Below, in pieces: positions 8,852-17,072 of a DNA stretch of 28,276 nt. The notes beneath the pieces are model-generated. The model was given only the letters and a program-made list of their open reading frames with translations. It was not told the origin of the DNA and did not search any database. Position 1 is the first letter of the stretch. Every line of letters starts with the position of its first letter. Origin of the DNA: an uncultured Oscillospiraceae bacterium (GTDB taxonomy: Bacteria > Bacillota > Clostridia > Oscillospirales > Oscillospiraceae); contig CAJTUD010000034.1 of NCBI GenBank assembly GCA_910579725.1, positions 1 to 28,276 on the forward strand, read 5' to 3'. The translations under genes were made by a program, and so were the position numbers.

Positions 8852-8886
8852 AGTTGCGACCTCCTGAATTCAAGAATAGATAACCA

Positions 8887-8915
8887 GATATAATAGTAAC
8901 CCCCAAAACTTCAAA
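8887..8915 (-). promoter_or_regulatory. Candidate promoter of the carboxylesterase-kinase-GH13 operon
   Basis: Read on the minus strand, TTTGAA (8915-8910) and TATATC (8892-8887) are separated by 17 bases, giving a transcript start near 8880 and a leader of about 30 bases. Both boxes are imperfect. The direct repeats immediately upstream suggest dependence on an activator. Confidence 0.45.
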
Positions 8916-8940
8916 TGAACATCAAAAATGTGAACATCAA
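8916..8940 (-). promoter_or_regulatory. Direct repeats TTGATGTTCA, candidate AraC-type activator site
   Basis: The 10-mer TTGATGTTCA occurs twice on the minus strand (8940-8931 and 8925-8916) with a 15-base period. It ends exactly at the predicted -35 box of the minus operon. This is the layout expected for an AraC-family activator touching RNA polymerase. The AraC-type response regulator encoded at 12573-14168 is the obvious candidate protein (inference). The site also lies about 125 bases upstream of the solute-binding protein promoter on the other strand. Confidence 0.45.
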
Positions 8941-9030
8941 TTTCGTTTTTATCGGTTGTTTCAGGAAAACACAATGGACTTATTTTTTAAAGCAAAGGCA
9001 ACTTTTTTAAAAGCCAAATGCGGCGGCATG

Positions 9031-9039
9031 TGTTTTAAT
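9031..9039 (+). promoter_or_regulatory. Possible extended -10 promoter of the solute-binding protein gene
   Basis: TGTTTTAAT at 9031-9039 reads as an extended -10 (TGn followed by TTTAAT) without a recognisable -35. Upstream at 8983 and 9003 lie two near-identical AT-rich direct repeats (TTTTTTAAAGC and TTTTTTAAAAGC), 20 bases apart, in the position of activator or UP-element sites. Support is weak. Confidence 0.3.
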
Positions 9040-9088
9040 AGAGAGCAAGGCGAAAACCCCAATCAATTATCATGGAGGGAAATGAAAC

Positions 9089-10630
9089 ATGAAAAGAATC
9101 CTTGCTCTTGCATTGACGCTTGTAATGCTGCTCAGTCTGGCCGCCTGCGGCGGGGACAACACCTCCGCTCCTGACACGACAGCCCCCGATGCCAGCACCC
9201 CCAGCACCGGCGGCAGCGAAACGCCCAGCGGCGAGGTGACGCACATCAAGCTGGAGCTGGCCACCCTGATGACCGTCCCCAGTGTGGAAGCGACCAAGAC
9301 GGTGGAAAACGTCATCAACGACTATCTGAAGAACACTCTGGGCGAGACCGAGTATGTTCTGGACCTGAGCATCCTGCCCATTGCCGACCTGTTCACCACC
9401 GTCCCCATGGAGCTGGCCGGCGGCGCGGGCCCCGATCTGGTCATGATGTTCGACAACATGCCCTCTTTCGTGGACCAGGGCTTCCTGATCCCCCTGGATC
9501 CCTACATGGACAACGAGCTCAAGCCCACCGCCGACAAAATCGGCAACATCATGAACAACGGCAAGATCAACGGCTCCGTCTACATGGTTCCCCGCTACTT
9601 CGGCACTGTTCTGGACTGGAAGTTCATCTATAATAACGATCTGGTCAAGGATGTGTACGACATGTCCAAGGTCCACGATATGGACACCCTGGAGGAGTGC
9701 CTGGCGGCTCTGAAAACCGCGTATCCCGACGAGCACTTCCTGGTCTACACGGATCAGTTCTATCAGATCAACAAGTTCATGACCCACACCGCCCAGATCG
9801 GCACCTACACCGCCACCGAGGGCGACAGCACCAATCTGGTGAACTTCTACGCCACCGACGCGTACCACACCGCCTGCCAGAAGGCTTATGAGTTCCGCCA
9901 GAAGGGCTATTGCGATCCCGAGGGCTCCGCCAACACGCTGACCCACGACGAGGCCGTCATGTCCGGCTCCTCCAAGGGCGTCATCATGGGCCACTCCGCG
10001 GACGCCTCCTCCATCGGCGACATGTTCGACAAGATGAACTACTACGGCGCCGACTTTGAGGCCGTGACCATCGCCATCGGGGATCTGACCAACGACGGCT
10101 GCGGCATCGGCATCTCCTACAGCTGCAAGAACCCCAGCGCCGCCGCCCGGTTCATCAACCTGCTTTACTGCGACGAGTTCATCTGGAACACCCTGATCTA
10201 CGGCGCAGAGGGCCAGGACTACGTCTGGAACGAGGATCACACGGTCTGCAATTACCCCGAGGGCATGGACGCCAACACCATTCCCTATAACTGCATGTAC
10301 AGCTGCGGCATCATCGGCAACGGTTTCCAGGGCCTGCCCTTTGAGAATTCCAACACCGGTTCCTCCAGCGAGTACGGCATGGAGCTGATGAGCAAGGCCT
10401 GGGAGCCCCCGCTCTATGGCTTTACGCCCAGCAACGCCAACGTTCTCAACGAATCCGCCGCCGTGGCCAACGTGGTCAGCCAGTACGAGGACGTGCTGAA
10501 CTTCGGCGACGTTGATCCGGACGCGGGCACGTATGAGCAGTTCCTGAAGGATCTGGAGGCCGCGGGCATCAACACCATCATTGCCGATTATCAGACGCAG
10601 GCTGACGCCTGGCTGGCGGCAAACAAGTAA
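9089..10630 (+). CDS. Extracellular solute-binding lipoprotein, LplA/family 1 type (sugar ABC importer)
   Basis: This 513-aa protein has a lipoprotein signal: charged MKR, a hydrophobic stretch, and the lipobox LSLAAC with Cys20. A low-complexity Thr/Ser/Pro linker follows (about 21-45), as is usual for Gram-positive binding proteins. The mature part is a family-1 solute-binding fold with an ALKTAYPDEHFLVYT region and many surface aromatic residues typical of sugar binding. The length is above the usual 420-450 aa and agrees with LplA-type partners of LplB/LplC permeases, which are encoded at 15163-17055. The ribosome site TGGAGGGAAATG lies 6-10 bases before the start. Codons are strongly biased to C-ending triplets compared with the flanking genes, suggesting high expression. 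A terminator follows immediately, so it is a single-gene transcript separated from its permeases by the regulators. Confidence 0.92.
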   Translation: MKRILALALTLVMLLSLAACGGDNTSAPDTTAPDASTPSTGGSETPSGEVTHIKLELATLMTVPSVEATKTVENVINDYLKNTLGETEYVLDLSILPIADLFTTVPMELAGGAGPDLVMMFDNMPSFVDQGFLIPLDPYMDNELKPTADKIGNIMNNGKINGSVYMVPRYFGTVLDWKFIYNNDLVKDVYDMSKVHDMDTLEECLAALKTAYPDEHFLVYTDQFYQINKFMTHTAQIGTYTATEGDSTNLVNFYATDAYHTACQKAYEFRQKGYCDPEGSANTLTHDEAVMSGSSKGVIMGHSADASSIGDMFDKMNYYGADFEAVTIAIGDLTNDGCGIGISYSCKNPSAAARFINLLYCDEFIWNTLIYGAEGQDYVWNEDHTVCNYPEGMDANTIPYNCMYSCGIIGNGFQGLPFENSNTGSSSEYGMELMSKAWEPPLYGFTPSNANVLNESAAVANVVSQYEDVLNFGDVDPDAGTYEQFLKDLEAAGINTIIADYQTQADAWLAANK

Positions 10631-10646
10631 TTCCACACCCATCCTG

Positions 10647-10674
10647 TGCGGGAGGAGCAATCCTCCCGCATTTT
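10647..10674 (+). terminator. Rho-independent terminator after the solute-binding protein gene
   Basis: A perfect 10-bp stem (TGCGGGAGGA / TCCTCCCGCA) with the loop GCAA is followed by TTTT. It begins 17 bases after the stop codon. Confidence 0.85.
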
Positions 10675-10726
10675 GGAGTTTCTGAGCGGCGGGTGGATTT
10701 TTTGAAGAAAGGCGCGAAAAATAATC

Positions 10727-10755
10727 TTCCGCAGGAAAAAAGTCTTCGCTATAAT
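10727..10755 (+). promoter_or_regulatory. Promoter of the yesMN-type operon
   Basis: A perfect -10 box TATAAT lies at 10750-10755. The -35 region, 17 bases upstream (TTCCGC, 10727-10732), is poor. The transcript would start near 10762, just before the first of two strong leader hairpins. Confidence 0.6.
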
Positions 10756-10767
10756 AGCATCATCTGA

Positions 10768-10822
10768 GACGAAAACCAGGGTACGCTGGTTTTCGTCCGG
10801 TGAGCCGGAGGCTCACCGGACG
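10768..10822 (+). promoter_or_regulatory. Two overlapping hairpins in the yesMN leader
   Basis: Hairpin 1 has a perfect 12-bp stem (GACGAAAACCAG at 10768-10779 with 10786-10797) and a 6-base loop. Hairpin 2 has a perfect 13-bp stem (CGTCCGGTGAGCC at 10794-10806 with 10810-10822) and a 3-base loop. They share CGTC at 10794-10797, so both cannot form fully. Neither is followed by a T-run. The role could be RNA stability, attenuation or a protein-binding site. Confidence 0.65.
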
Positions 10823-10893
10823 GCTGCCGCGGGCATCTGCGCCCGTTTGGATTTTCCTGCGGCGCAGAATCTGCAAGGTTGGGAGTGATCGGA

Positions 10894-12576
10894 ATGACAG
10901 GGTCCTGGTGGAAGCGGACGACGGCGCTGCTGTGCGCGATTCTCCTCTCTGCGCTGCTTTTCTTTACCTGGACAAGCTTCAATGTGACGGGGCAGATCCG
11001 CCGGACGGTTGAAATGGAAAACATCAACTCCGTGAAGCTGTGGGCCGGAGATGTGGAATCCCGCACCGGCGCGATTCACGAGCACCTCCACGAGCTGCTG
11101 GTCACGCTGCACAATTCCAACGAGCTCCGGACCGGCACGCCGGTGATGAACGCCCGGACCAAGAAAAAAATTCTGGACATGATGGAGGAAAAGCTGATTG
11201 TCAGCACCGACGCCGACGCCTTCTTTGTATTCGACACGGAAAACGATTACTATCTGTTCTCCGCGAAAACCAGTCTGAACAGCCGGGAGGCCCACGCCCT
11301 GAAGGATTTCCTCCGGGAAAACGCAATCCGCCAGGAGTCCCCCTTCCGAAGCAAGGAGTGGAGTGCCGTAAATGTGGACGGATCGGCCTACTTTTCCAAA
11401 TGCGTCCGGCTGGGGAAATATGTGGTGGGCGCGGTTTCCGGCCTGAGCGGATACCATATCGATCAAAAATTCAGCGTTCTGGGAGAGGACGCGTGCTTCT
11501 TCCTGGAAATGGACGGCGGCGTTTTCTTCTGCGGCAGCAGGACTGCGCCGCTGGATTTGGACCGGCCGGATTACGGACTGGAGGGGAAGCGGAGCACCGT
11601 ATCCATGGAGATTCCGTTTCTGAACGCCAGAGGGATTCTGTCCGTCAGGCCCGTTCTGTCGGCAAACGAGGGAATTTCCCTTCCCCTGCTGCTGTTTCTG
11701 GACAGCGCCGTCTGCGTCGTTGTGACCGTCTTTCTGCTGATTCTCCTCCGCCGGCAGGTGGCGCGGCCCAGCAAGGAGCTCATTCGCGCCAATCAGGCCC
11801 TGGCCCGGGGAAATCTTGACTACCGTCTGGTGGTGCAGTCGGCGGGCAGCGACGAGTTTCAGGCGCTCTACGAGAGCTTCAACAACATGGCCTCTCAGAT
11901 TACCAGACTTCGCATCGAGTCCTACGACCTGCGGCTTCAGGAGGATAAAAACCGTCTGACCATGCTTCGGGCGCAGATCAAGCCCCACTCCTTCCTGAAC
12001 GCCATCACCACCATCAGCAACATGACTTACATGGCGGAGCCGGAGGAAATCCGGACGTATATCTCCGCTTTTGCGAAATTCATCCGGTACATGCTGAATG
12101 TAAGCAGCGACAGGATTCTGCTCTCCGAGGAAATCGGCCACATCCGCAATTACCTGAAAATACAGGAGATCCGCTTTCCGGGCAGCATCCGGTTCGAGGT
12201 GGACTGTGAGAGGGAGGCGGCCATGTGTGAAATTCCCTTTCTGATCCTGTATACTCTGGTGGAAAATTCCATCAAGCACGCCATGACGCTCTACGAGGTG
12301 CTGGAAATCCGGGTCCGCTGCTTCCGCCTGGAAACCGGGGATTTCCGCGGAATCTGCCTGGTGGAGGAGGACAGCGGAGAGGGCTTCCGGGAGGGAATCA
12401 TTGAGCAGATTCTGGCGGAGGATACCGTTTTCACAAAAGAGCACCTCGGATTGACCAACGTCCGGTATACGCTGCATCTGGCGTACCACCGGAACGATCT
12501 GCTGCACATTTCCAATCGCAAAGAGGGCGGGGCCCGCATAGAAATCCGGATTCCGGACAGAGAGGTTGAACCATGA
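10894..12576 (+). CDS. yesM: Sensor histidine kinase, YesM/LytS (His_kinase PF06580) type
   Basis: This 560-aa membrane sensor pairs with the AraC-type regulator that follows. It has an N-terminal membrane segment (about residues 7-28), an extracellular sensing domain of about 230 residues, a second membrane segment (about 263-286), a HAMP linker, and the kinase core. The phospho-acceptor is His365 in RAQIKPHSFLNA. The N-box is LVENSIKHA (Asn458), and the C-terminal nucleotide block is LGLTNVRYTLHL. I chose ATG 10894 over the upstream in-frame TTG 10879 because GGGAG lies 8 bases before it. The His box differs from the usual QINPHFLYN (Lys for Asn, an extra Ser), and the G-box is EEDSGEGF. 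The gene overlaps the regulator by ATGA. It probably senses the imported carbohydrate or its binding protein. The symbol denotes type, not proven orthology. Confidence 0.88.
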   Translation: MTGSWWKRTTALLCAILLSALLFFTWTSFNVTGQIRRTVEMENINSVKLWAGDVESRTGAIHEHLHELLVTLHNSNELRTGTPVMNARTKKKILDMMEEKLIVSTDADAFFVFDTENDYYLFSAKTSLNSREAHALKDFLRENAIRQESPFRSKEWSAVNVDGSAYFSKCVRLGKYVVGAVSGLSGYHIDQKFSVLGEDACFFLEMDGGVFFCGSRTAPLDLDRPDYGLEGKRSTVSMEIPFLNARGILSVRPVLSANEGISLPLLLFLDSAVCVVVTVFLLILLRRQVARPSKELIRANQALARGNLDYRLVVQSAGSDEFQALYESFNNMASQITRLRIESYDLRLQEDKNRLTMLRAQIKPHSFLNAITTISNMTYMAEPEEIRTYISAFAKFIRYMLNVSSDRILLSEEIGHIRNYLKIQEIRFPGSIRFEVDCEREAAMCEIPFLILYTLVENSIKHAMTLYEVLEIRVRCFRLETGDFRGICLVEEDSGEGFREGIIEQILAEDTVFTKEHLGLTNVRYTLHLAYHRNDLLHISNRKEGGARIEIRIPDREVEP

Positions 12577-14168
12577 AGCTTTTGATCTGCGACGATGACA
12601 TTTCAACAGTGGATGTTATCCAGAGCCAGCTGGACTGCGGCGAGCTGGGAATCACAAGGATTCTCCGGGCCTATAACGGAGACGCCGCCATCCGGATCAT
12701 TGCCGGGGAGAAGCCGGACGTCATCCTTTGCGATATCGGAATGCCCAAGTGCAGCGGAATTGACGTTCTGAAATATATCCATCAAAATCATTTTGAAACA
12801 GAATTCTGCTTTCTCACCTGTTATGAAGATTTTGAATATGCCAAAGCCGCCATCCGGTACGGCGCCTGCAACTATATCACCAAGCCCTTCTCCATGGAGG
12901 AGCTGAAGATGGCGGTCCAGTGCATGATCTCCTCGGCGAGAAAGAAGCGGGAATCCTTCAGAATGGAGGGGCAGGCCCAGCGGGATTCCGTTTTGAACAA
13001 TGTGCTCCGTCAGATCAGCGACGGCACCACCGGTATGACGCCTGCCTCCGTGGAAACGGTTCTGCACCAGAACGGGCTGTCGCTGTCCGCCCGAAGCCAG
13101 TGGTATCTGGTTATGACATGCGCCGACATCACGGACGCCATGCAGACCATATGGAGCCGGGAGCTGCTGATGTATACGGTAGGGCGGCTGCACGACGAGG
13201 CTCTGGCCAATTATATCGGCTCCGCCTACTCCATGACGGATTACGACGGCCGCTTTCTGCGGTGTACGGTATTCGTTCCGGCGGAGAACTGCGGGGAGGA
13301 GGGGCTGCTGGACCGCTGCCGCACCATGATGGCGCTGTGCGCGGACCATATTTCCCTCCGGCCCTCCATTCTGGTCAGCCGCGCTTTCCCGCTGTACAAG
13401 GCCGCGGAAATAAAGGAGGAGATGACCGGAAAAATTCCCAGACTCCGGGTCCACACGGGAAAAATTTTCTCCATGGAGGAAATCGACGGCAGCGCCGGGG
13501 AACAGACCGGCTTTCTGGATACCAACCAGATTCTCATGTATTTGAAGCGGTATGACCGAAACGGCTGCATGGAGTACGTCGACTTCTCCATCCGCAGGAT
13601 CACCGCCTCCGGGGAATACACCCGGGAGGTGATGGACGATTTCCGGCGGGAGCTCATCAACATCTTTCTCTCCTGCCTGCGGGACAACGGCATCTCCTCC
13701 CGGAAGCTCTTCGAGGATGCCGCGCTGAGCGGGCTGAACGCGTCCGCTGTGCTCTCCTCGGCCCATATGCTCCGTTTTGCCGACCGCCTGTTCTCCCTGA
13801 CGGAGGAGGCGCTCCGGGACCTGATGGATACCGACGATATTATCGCCAAGGCGGACGCCTACATCCGAGAGCATTTTCGTGAAAATATCAACCGGGAGGA
13901 TGTGGCGGCGGTGGCCTGCATTACGCCCAACTATCTTTCCAAGCAGTTTCGGAACAAAAAAGGAATGAATCTCCGGGAATATATCAACAAAATCCGGATT
14001 GATGAAGCGAAGAGACTTCTTTTATCCACAAACCTGCCTGTCAGCGAGATTGCCGGCATGGCCGGGTACGATAACATTTCTTATTTCTCCACGGTTTTCC
14101 GCAAGCATGTGGGAATGAGTCCGGTGGACTGGCGGCTTGAGAAGGGAGGCGAAGCCTTTGAAGTTTAA
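12573..14168 (+). CDS. yesN: AraC-type response regulator, YesN type
   Basis: This 531-aa cytoplasmic regulator has a receiver domain (about 1-120), a long middle domain (about 130-420) and a C-terminal AraC double helix-turn-helix (about 425-525). Phosphorylation should fall on Asp54 in ILCDIGMP, with the acidic pocket CDDD at residues 6-9 and the conserved Lys in NYITKPF. The DNA-binding part shows DVAAVACITPNYLSKQFRNK and the second helix-turn-helix ending ISYFSTVFRKHVGMSPVDWR, both well conserved. It starts inside the sensor gene stop (ATGA overlap), so translation is coupled. The next small gene starts inside its 3' end. Such regulators usually activate adjacent sugar-ABC genes, and the candidate targets here are the promoters near 8890, 9030 and 15040. 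The symbol denotes type only. Confidence 0.92.
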   Translation: MKLLICDDDISTVDVIQSQLDCGELGITRILRAYNGDAAIRIIAGEKPDVILCDIGMPKCSGIDVLKYIHQNHFETEFCFLTCYEDFEYAKAAIRYGACNYITKPFSMEELKMAVQCMISSARKKRESFRMEGQAQRDSVLNNVLRQISDGTTGMTPASVETVLHQNGLSLSARSQWYLVMTCADITDAMQTIWSRELLMYTVGRLHDEALANYIGSAYSMTDYDGRFLRCTVFVPAENCGEEGLLDRCRTMMALCADHISLRPSILVSRAFPLYKAAEIKEEMTGKIPRLRVHTGKIFSMEEIDGSAGEQTGFLDTNQILMYLKRYDRNGCMEYVDFSIRRITASGEYTREVMDDFRRELINIFLSCLRDNGISSRKLFEDAALSGLNASAVLSSAHMLRFADRLFSLTEEALRDLMDTDDIIAKADAYIREHFRENINREDVAAVACITPNYLSKQFRNKKGMNLREYINKIRIDEAKRLLLSTNLPVSEIAGMAGYDNISYFSTVFRKHVGMSPVDWRLEKGGEAFEV

Positions 14169-14814
14169 AGAGCAGCTTGCCAAAGACAGGGCGGCCATGG
14201 CGGGACTTGACCGGCAGGGAAAGCTTCAGTTTCTGTGGGATTACTATAAAATTCCCGCCCTTGCGGTGGTCTGCGCCGTATTTTTGGTGGTGATCACCGT
14301 GGTTTCTTCCGCCGGCAGCCAGCCGAAGGCGATGTATGCCGTACTGGTGAACGCCTCCGCCTCTCAGGGAAACCGGGAGATGCTGGACGCGCTGCTGGAG
14401 GAGGGTGGAGTGGACATGACCGGGCGGCAGATTGACGTCATGGCGGAGCTGCGCCTGGGGGGAGAGTTTAACGAGAGCGAAGATATGCAGGCCATTCAGG
14501 TTCTGGCCGCGCTTTTCGGAATCAGCGGATTGGACTTCTTTGCCGCGGATGCGCCGGTATTTGCCCGGTACGCGGATCAGAACGCGTTTCTGGATCTGTC
14601 GCTGTTTATTGACCGGCAGGTGCTGGAGCGGCACGAGGACGATCTTTACTATTACCAGACCGGCGACGGGCAGACGGTTCTGGGCGGCGTCGTTCTCCGG
14701 GCCGGTTCCATGCTCCACGAGGCCGGATATTATAGGGACGGCGTGGTTGTGGGCGTCGCCGCCAATGCCCAGAACATGGAAGAGGCGCTGATTTTCCTCC
14801 GGCAGCTGCTATAG
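14158..14814 (+). CDS. Membrane-anchored protein of unknown function with KLxFLWDYYK motif
   Basis: This 218-aa protein has a charged N-terminus, the segment GKLQFLWDYYKIPALAVV, one membrane helix (about residues 32-50), then a domain of about 165 residues that should lie outside the membrane. I recall similar short proteins with a 'KL.YIW.YYK' segment before a single helix in many Clostridia, without assigned function. I choose TTG 14158 over the upstream in-frame TTG 14137 because GGGAGG lies 8 bases before it; the start overlaps the regulator's end by 11 bases. Being coupled to the sensor/regulator pair, it may be an accessory to signalling (inference). Its stop codon TAG is formed by the first bases of repeat copy 2 (TATAG), so the natural C-terminus may have been altered by that insertion. 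Confidence 0.7.
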   Translation: MKFKEQLAKDRAAMAGLDRQGKLQFLWDYYKIPALAVVCAVFLVVITVVSSAGSQPKAMYAVLVNASASQGNREMLDALLEEGGVDMTGRQIDVMAELRLGGEFNESEDMQAIQVLAALFGISGLDFFAADAPVFARYADQNAFLDLSLFIDRQVLERHEDDLYYYQTGDGQTVLGGVVLRAGSMLHEAGYYRDGVVVGVAANAQNMEEALIFLRQLL

Positions 14815-14969
14815 CCGGTACACTTGAAAATTGGTAAAGTCCGGCGGCCAAAATGGCACAGGGCGGCGCTGCCGTTTTTGGCGGGCGTCAGTCCGCCTGC
14901 ATCCTCCGCCTTGCCCCGCACCATTTTTCCTCCCTTCCTTTTTACCTCTTCTCAAGCGCGACGGCTATA
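14810..14969 (+). mobile_element. MITE-like foldback repeat, copy 2 (complete, 160 bp)
   Basis: The element is bounded by TATA on both sides. The left terminus TATAGCCGGTACACTTGA pairs with the right terminus ending TTCTCAAGCGCGACGGCTATA. Inner arms AAAATGGCACAGGGC and GCCCCGCACCATTTTT also pair. A GGCGGGC-GTCA-GTCCGCC hairpin sits at the top. It matches copy 4 closely across its full length. It fills the first half of the 348-base gap between 14814 and 15163; the second half holds a promoter. Confidence 0.88.
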
Positions 14970-15014
14970 TGAGGAAAAAAGTTAGAAAATGAAAATCCGC
15001 TTGTACTTTTTTAA

Positions 15015-15044
15015 TTGCCTGTGAACGTCTCTGTAAGGTATCAT
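15015..15044 (+). promoter_or_regulatory. Promoter of the permease operon
   Basis: TTGCCT (15015-15020) and TATCAT (15039-15044) are separated by 18 bases, giving a transcript start near 15051 and a leader of about 110 bases before the LplB-type gene. The region lies downstream of repeat copy 2, so the insertion has not displaced it. Confidence 0.55.
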
Positions 15045-15162
15045 ATGGGGAGGAAGGGCTGAATTCATATCCGGGCGCATTTTGGCGGAAGATTTCCCGC
15101 CAGCCTGCGCCTGCGGATGAACGCAGCGGTTCCGCAACACTGTGAAAGGGAGTGGAGCGCGT

Positions 15163-16131
15163 ATGTCTCAAAAACCGGCCCCGGCTTTATCGGAATACAA
15201 CGGTCTTCTGGCGCGGCAAAAGAAAGCGAAAAAGGCGGAGGAACGAAGGCGCAACATGCCTTTGTACTTCTTTATGCTTCCCGGACTTCTTTATCTGATT
15301 GCAAACAACTACATTCCCATGTTCGGCATTCTGATCGCATTCAAGAAAGTCAACTTTGCCACCGGCATTTTTCAGAGCCCCTGGTGCGGATTTGATAACT
15401 TCGAGTATCTGTTCGTCACCAAGGATGCCTGGGTGATGATCCGCAACACTTTGGCCTACAACGCCTGCTGGATCATTCTGGATCTGGCGCTGGCGGTGTT
15501 CATCGCTGTTTTGATGGCGGAGATCGCCTCCGGCCGGGCCGCCAAGGTCATCCAGCCCATTATCTGTTTCCCCTCCATGGTGTCGGCGGTTCTTCTGTCC
15601 TTCATCGTATACGCTTTCCTGAGCACCTCCTACGGCTATCTCAACACAACGCTGTTCAAGGACAGTCCCATCAACTGGTACGCCAGCGCCCAGTACTGGC
15701 CCGTCATTCTGACCATTGTGCATTTCTGGCAGAACGCAGGCCAGAGCTCCATCATCTACATGGCAAGCATCGGCGGCATTGACAAGAGCCTGTACGAATC
15801 CGCCCGTCTGGACGGAGCGAGCAAGTGGAATCAGATTCTCCACATCACCCTTCCCATGCTGCGGCCCATGATCATCCTGATGCTGCTGATGTCCATCGGA
15901 CGGATCTTCAATTCCGACTTCGGCCTGTTTTATCAGGTGCCGCTGAACAGCGGCCTGCTGACCAGCACCACCCAGACAATCGACACCTACGTTTACCGGG
16001 CGCTGCTGCAGCTGAACAACGTGAGCATGTCTTCCGCAGCCAGCGTTTTCCAGGCGCTTATCGGTTTTGCTCTGGTCATGGCCTCCAATATGCTGGTCAG
16101 AGTCGTTGAGCCTGATAACGCGCTGTTTTAA
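15163..16131 (+). CDS. lplB: Sugar ABC transporter permease, LplB type
   Basis: This 322-aa inner-membrane permease is of the LplB group, which partners long LplA-type binding proteins and imports oligosaccharides. After a basic N-terminus (KKAKKAEERRR) it shows MPLYFFMLPGLLYLIANNYIPMFGILIAFKK, the usual LplB opening, and about six membrane helices. The coupling helix (EAA loop) reads YESARLDGASKWNQILHITLP near residues 205-225. I choose ATG 15163 over the in-frame GTG 15142 because GGAG precedes it closely and homologues usually start at this distance from the first helix. It is followed 15 bases later by the second permease. Its binding protein is probably the product of 9089-10630, and its ATPase that of 20405-21556. 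Confidence 0.92.
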   Translation: MSQKPAPALSEYNGLLARQKKAKKAEERRRNMPLYFFMLPGLLYLIANNYIPMFGILIAFKKVNFATGIFQSPWCGFDNFEYLFVTKDAWVMIRNTLAYNACWIILDLALAVFIAVLMAEIASGRAAKVIQPIICFPSMVSAVLLSFIVYAFLSTSYGYLNTTLFKDSPINWYASAQYWPVILTIVHFWQNAGQSSIIYMASIGGIDKSLYESARLDGASKWNQILHITLPMLRPMIILMLLMSIGRIFNSDFGLFYQVPLNSGLLTSTTQTIDTYVYRALLQLNNVSMSSAASVFQALIGFALVMASNMLVRVVEPDNALF

Positions 16132-16146
16132 GAGGAGGTTTGTGAA

Positions 16147-17055
16147 ATGGCTAAGACAAAGGTTTCCCAAATCAAGGACGAGCGGGGGTTTTATATCCTG
16201 TCTCTGGTCCTGATGGCGGTTCTGGCGCTGTTCTGCGTGATCCCCTTTATCCTGATGATTTCCGTTTCCTTCTCCTCCGAAACTGCGCTGGCCCACGGCT
16301 ATAAGTTTTTCCCGGAAGAATTTTCCCTGTCCGCCTACAGCTATCTGTGGCTGAAGCGCGCCACGATTTTCCGGGCCTATGGTCTGACCATTCTGGTGAC
16401 GGTAGTGGGTACGGCGGTCAATCTGCTCATCACCTCTCTGTTTGCCTACCCCTTGAGCCGGAAGGATTTCAGGTACCGCAACATATTTGCGTTCATTCTC
16501 TTTTTCACCTGCCTGTTCAACGGCGGCATGACCGCCAGCTACATCGTCTGGACCCGGCTGTTCCACGTGAAGGACACCATCTGGGCCTATCTGCTGCCCG
16601 GCGCGCTGATGGGAGCCATGAACGTATTGATGGTGCGCAACTACTATAACGCGAATATCCCCTACGCCATTATTGAAGCGGCGCGGATTGACGGCGCCAA
16701 TGACGTGAAGATCTACACCAGCATCATGCTGCCGCTTTCAAAGCCGGTCATGACCACCATCGGTCTGTTCGCGGCGCTGGGCTACTGGAACAACTGGACG
16801 AACGGTTTGTACTACATCACGGATTCCAAGCTGTTCACCATTCAGGTATACCTGAAAAAGCTGATGGACTCAATTCAATTCCTGAAGACCTCCGACCTTG
16901 CGAATGAGTCAGCCATGCTGGCAGCCCAATCGCTGCCCACGGAATCCGCCCGCATGGCAATTGCCATTATCGCGCTGCTGCCGATCTTGTGCGTCTATCC
17001 TGTCATTCAGGGCGAGCTCATCAAAGGCATGGTGGTCGGCGGCGTCAAGGGCTGA
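16147..17055 (+). CDS. lplC: Sugar ABC transporter permease, LplC/YtcP type
   Basis: This 302-aa inner-membrane permease forms the heterodimer with the preceding gene product. It has the family opening DERGFYILSLVLMAVLALFCVIPF, six predicted helices, and the coupling segment IEAARIDGANDVKIYTSIMLPLSKPVM at about residues 176-202. The C-terminus VIQGELIKGMVVGGVKG is typical of the LplC/YtcP group. AGAGGAGG precedes the ATG by about 8 bases. The next gene starts 17 bases after the stop, so the transporter and the serine hydrolase are transcribed together. Confidence 0.93.
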   Translation: MAKTKVSQIKDERGFYILSLVLMAVLALFCVIPFILMISVSFSSETALAHGYKFFPEEFSLSAYSYLWLKRATIFRAYGLTILVTVVGTAVNLLITSLFAYPLSRKDFRYRNIFAFILFFTCLFNGGMTASYIVWTRLFHVKDTIWAYLLPGALMGAMNVLMVRNYYNANIPYAIIEAARIDGANDVKIYTSIMLPLSKPVMTTIGLFAALGYWNNWTNGLYYITDSKLFTIQVYLKKLMDSIQFLKTSDLANESAMLAAQSLPTESARMAIAIIALLPILCVYPVIQGELIKGMVVGGVKG

Positions 17056-17072
17056 CGGGGAGGAACTGACAT

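Noticed and set aside
7379..8893. 504-codon plus-strand frame opposite the carboxylesterase gene
   Set aside because: The opposite strand encodes an esterase with an intact catalytic triad; the plus-strand product shows no domain and no ribosome site.
8956..9174. 72-codon plus-strand frame overlapping the solute-binding protein start
   Set aside because: It has no ribosome site, overlaps the signal peptide in another frame and shows no recognisable features.
9035..10660. 541-codon minus-strand frame opposite the solute-binding protein gene
   Set aside because: It is an antisense shadow of a clear lipoprotein gene with strong codon bias. Its Val/Gly/His-rich product is low-complexity and shows no domain.
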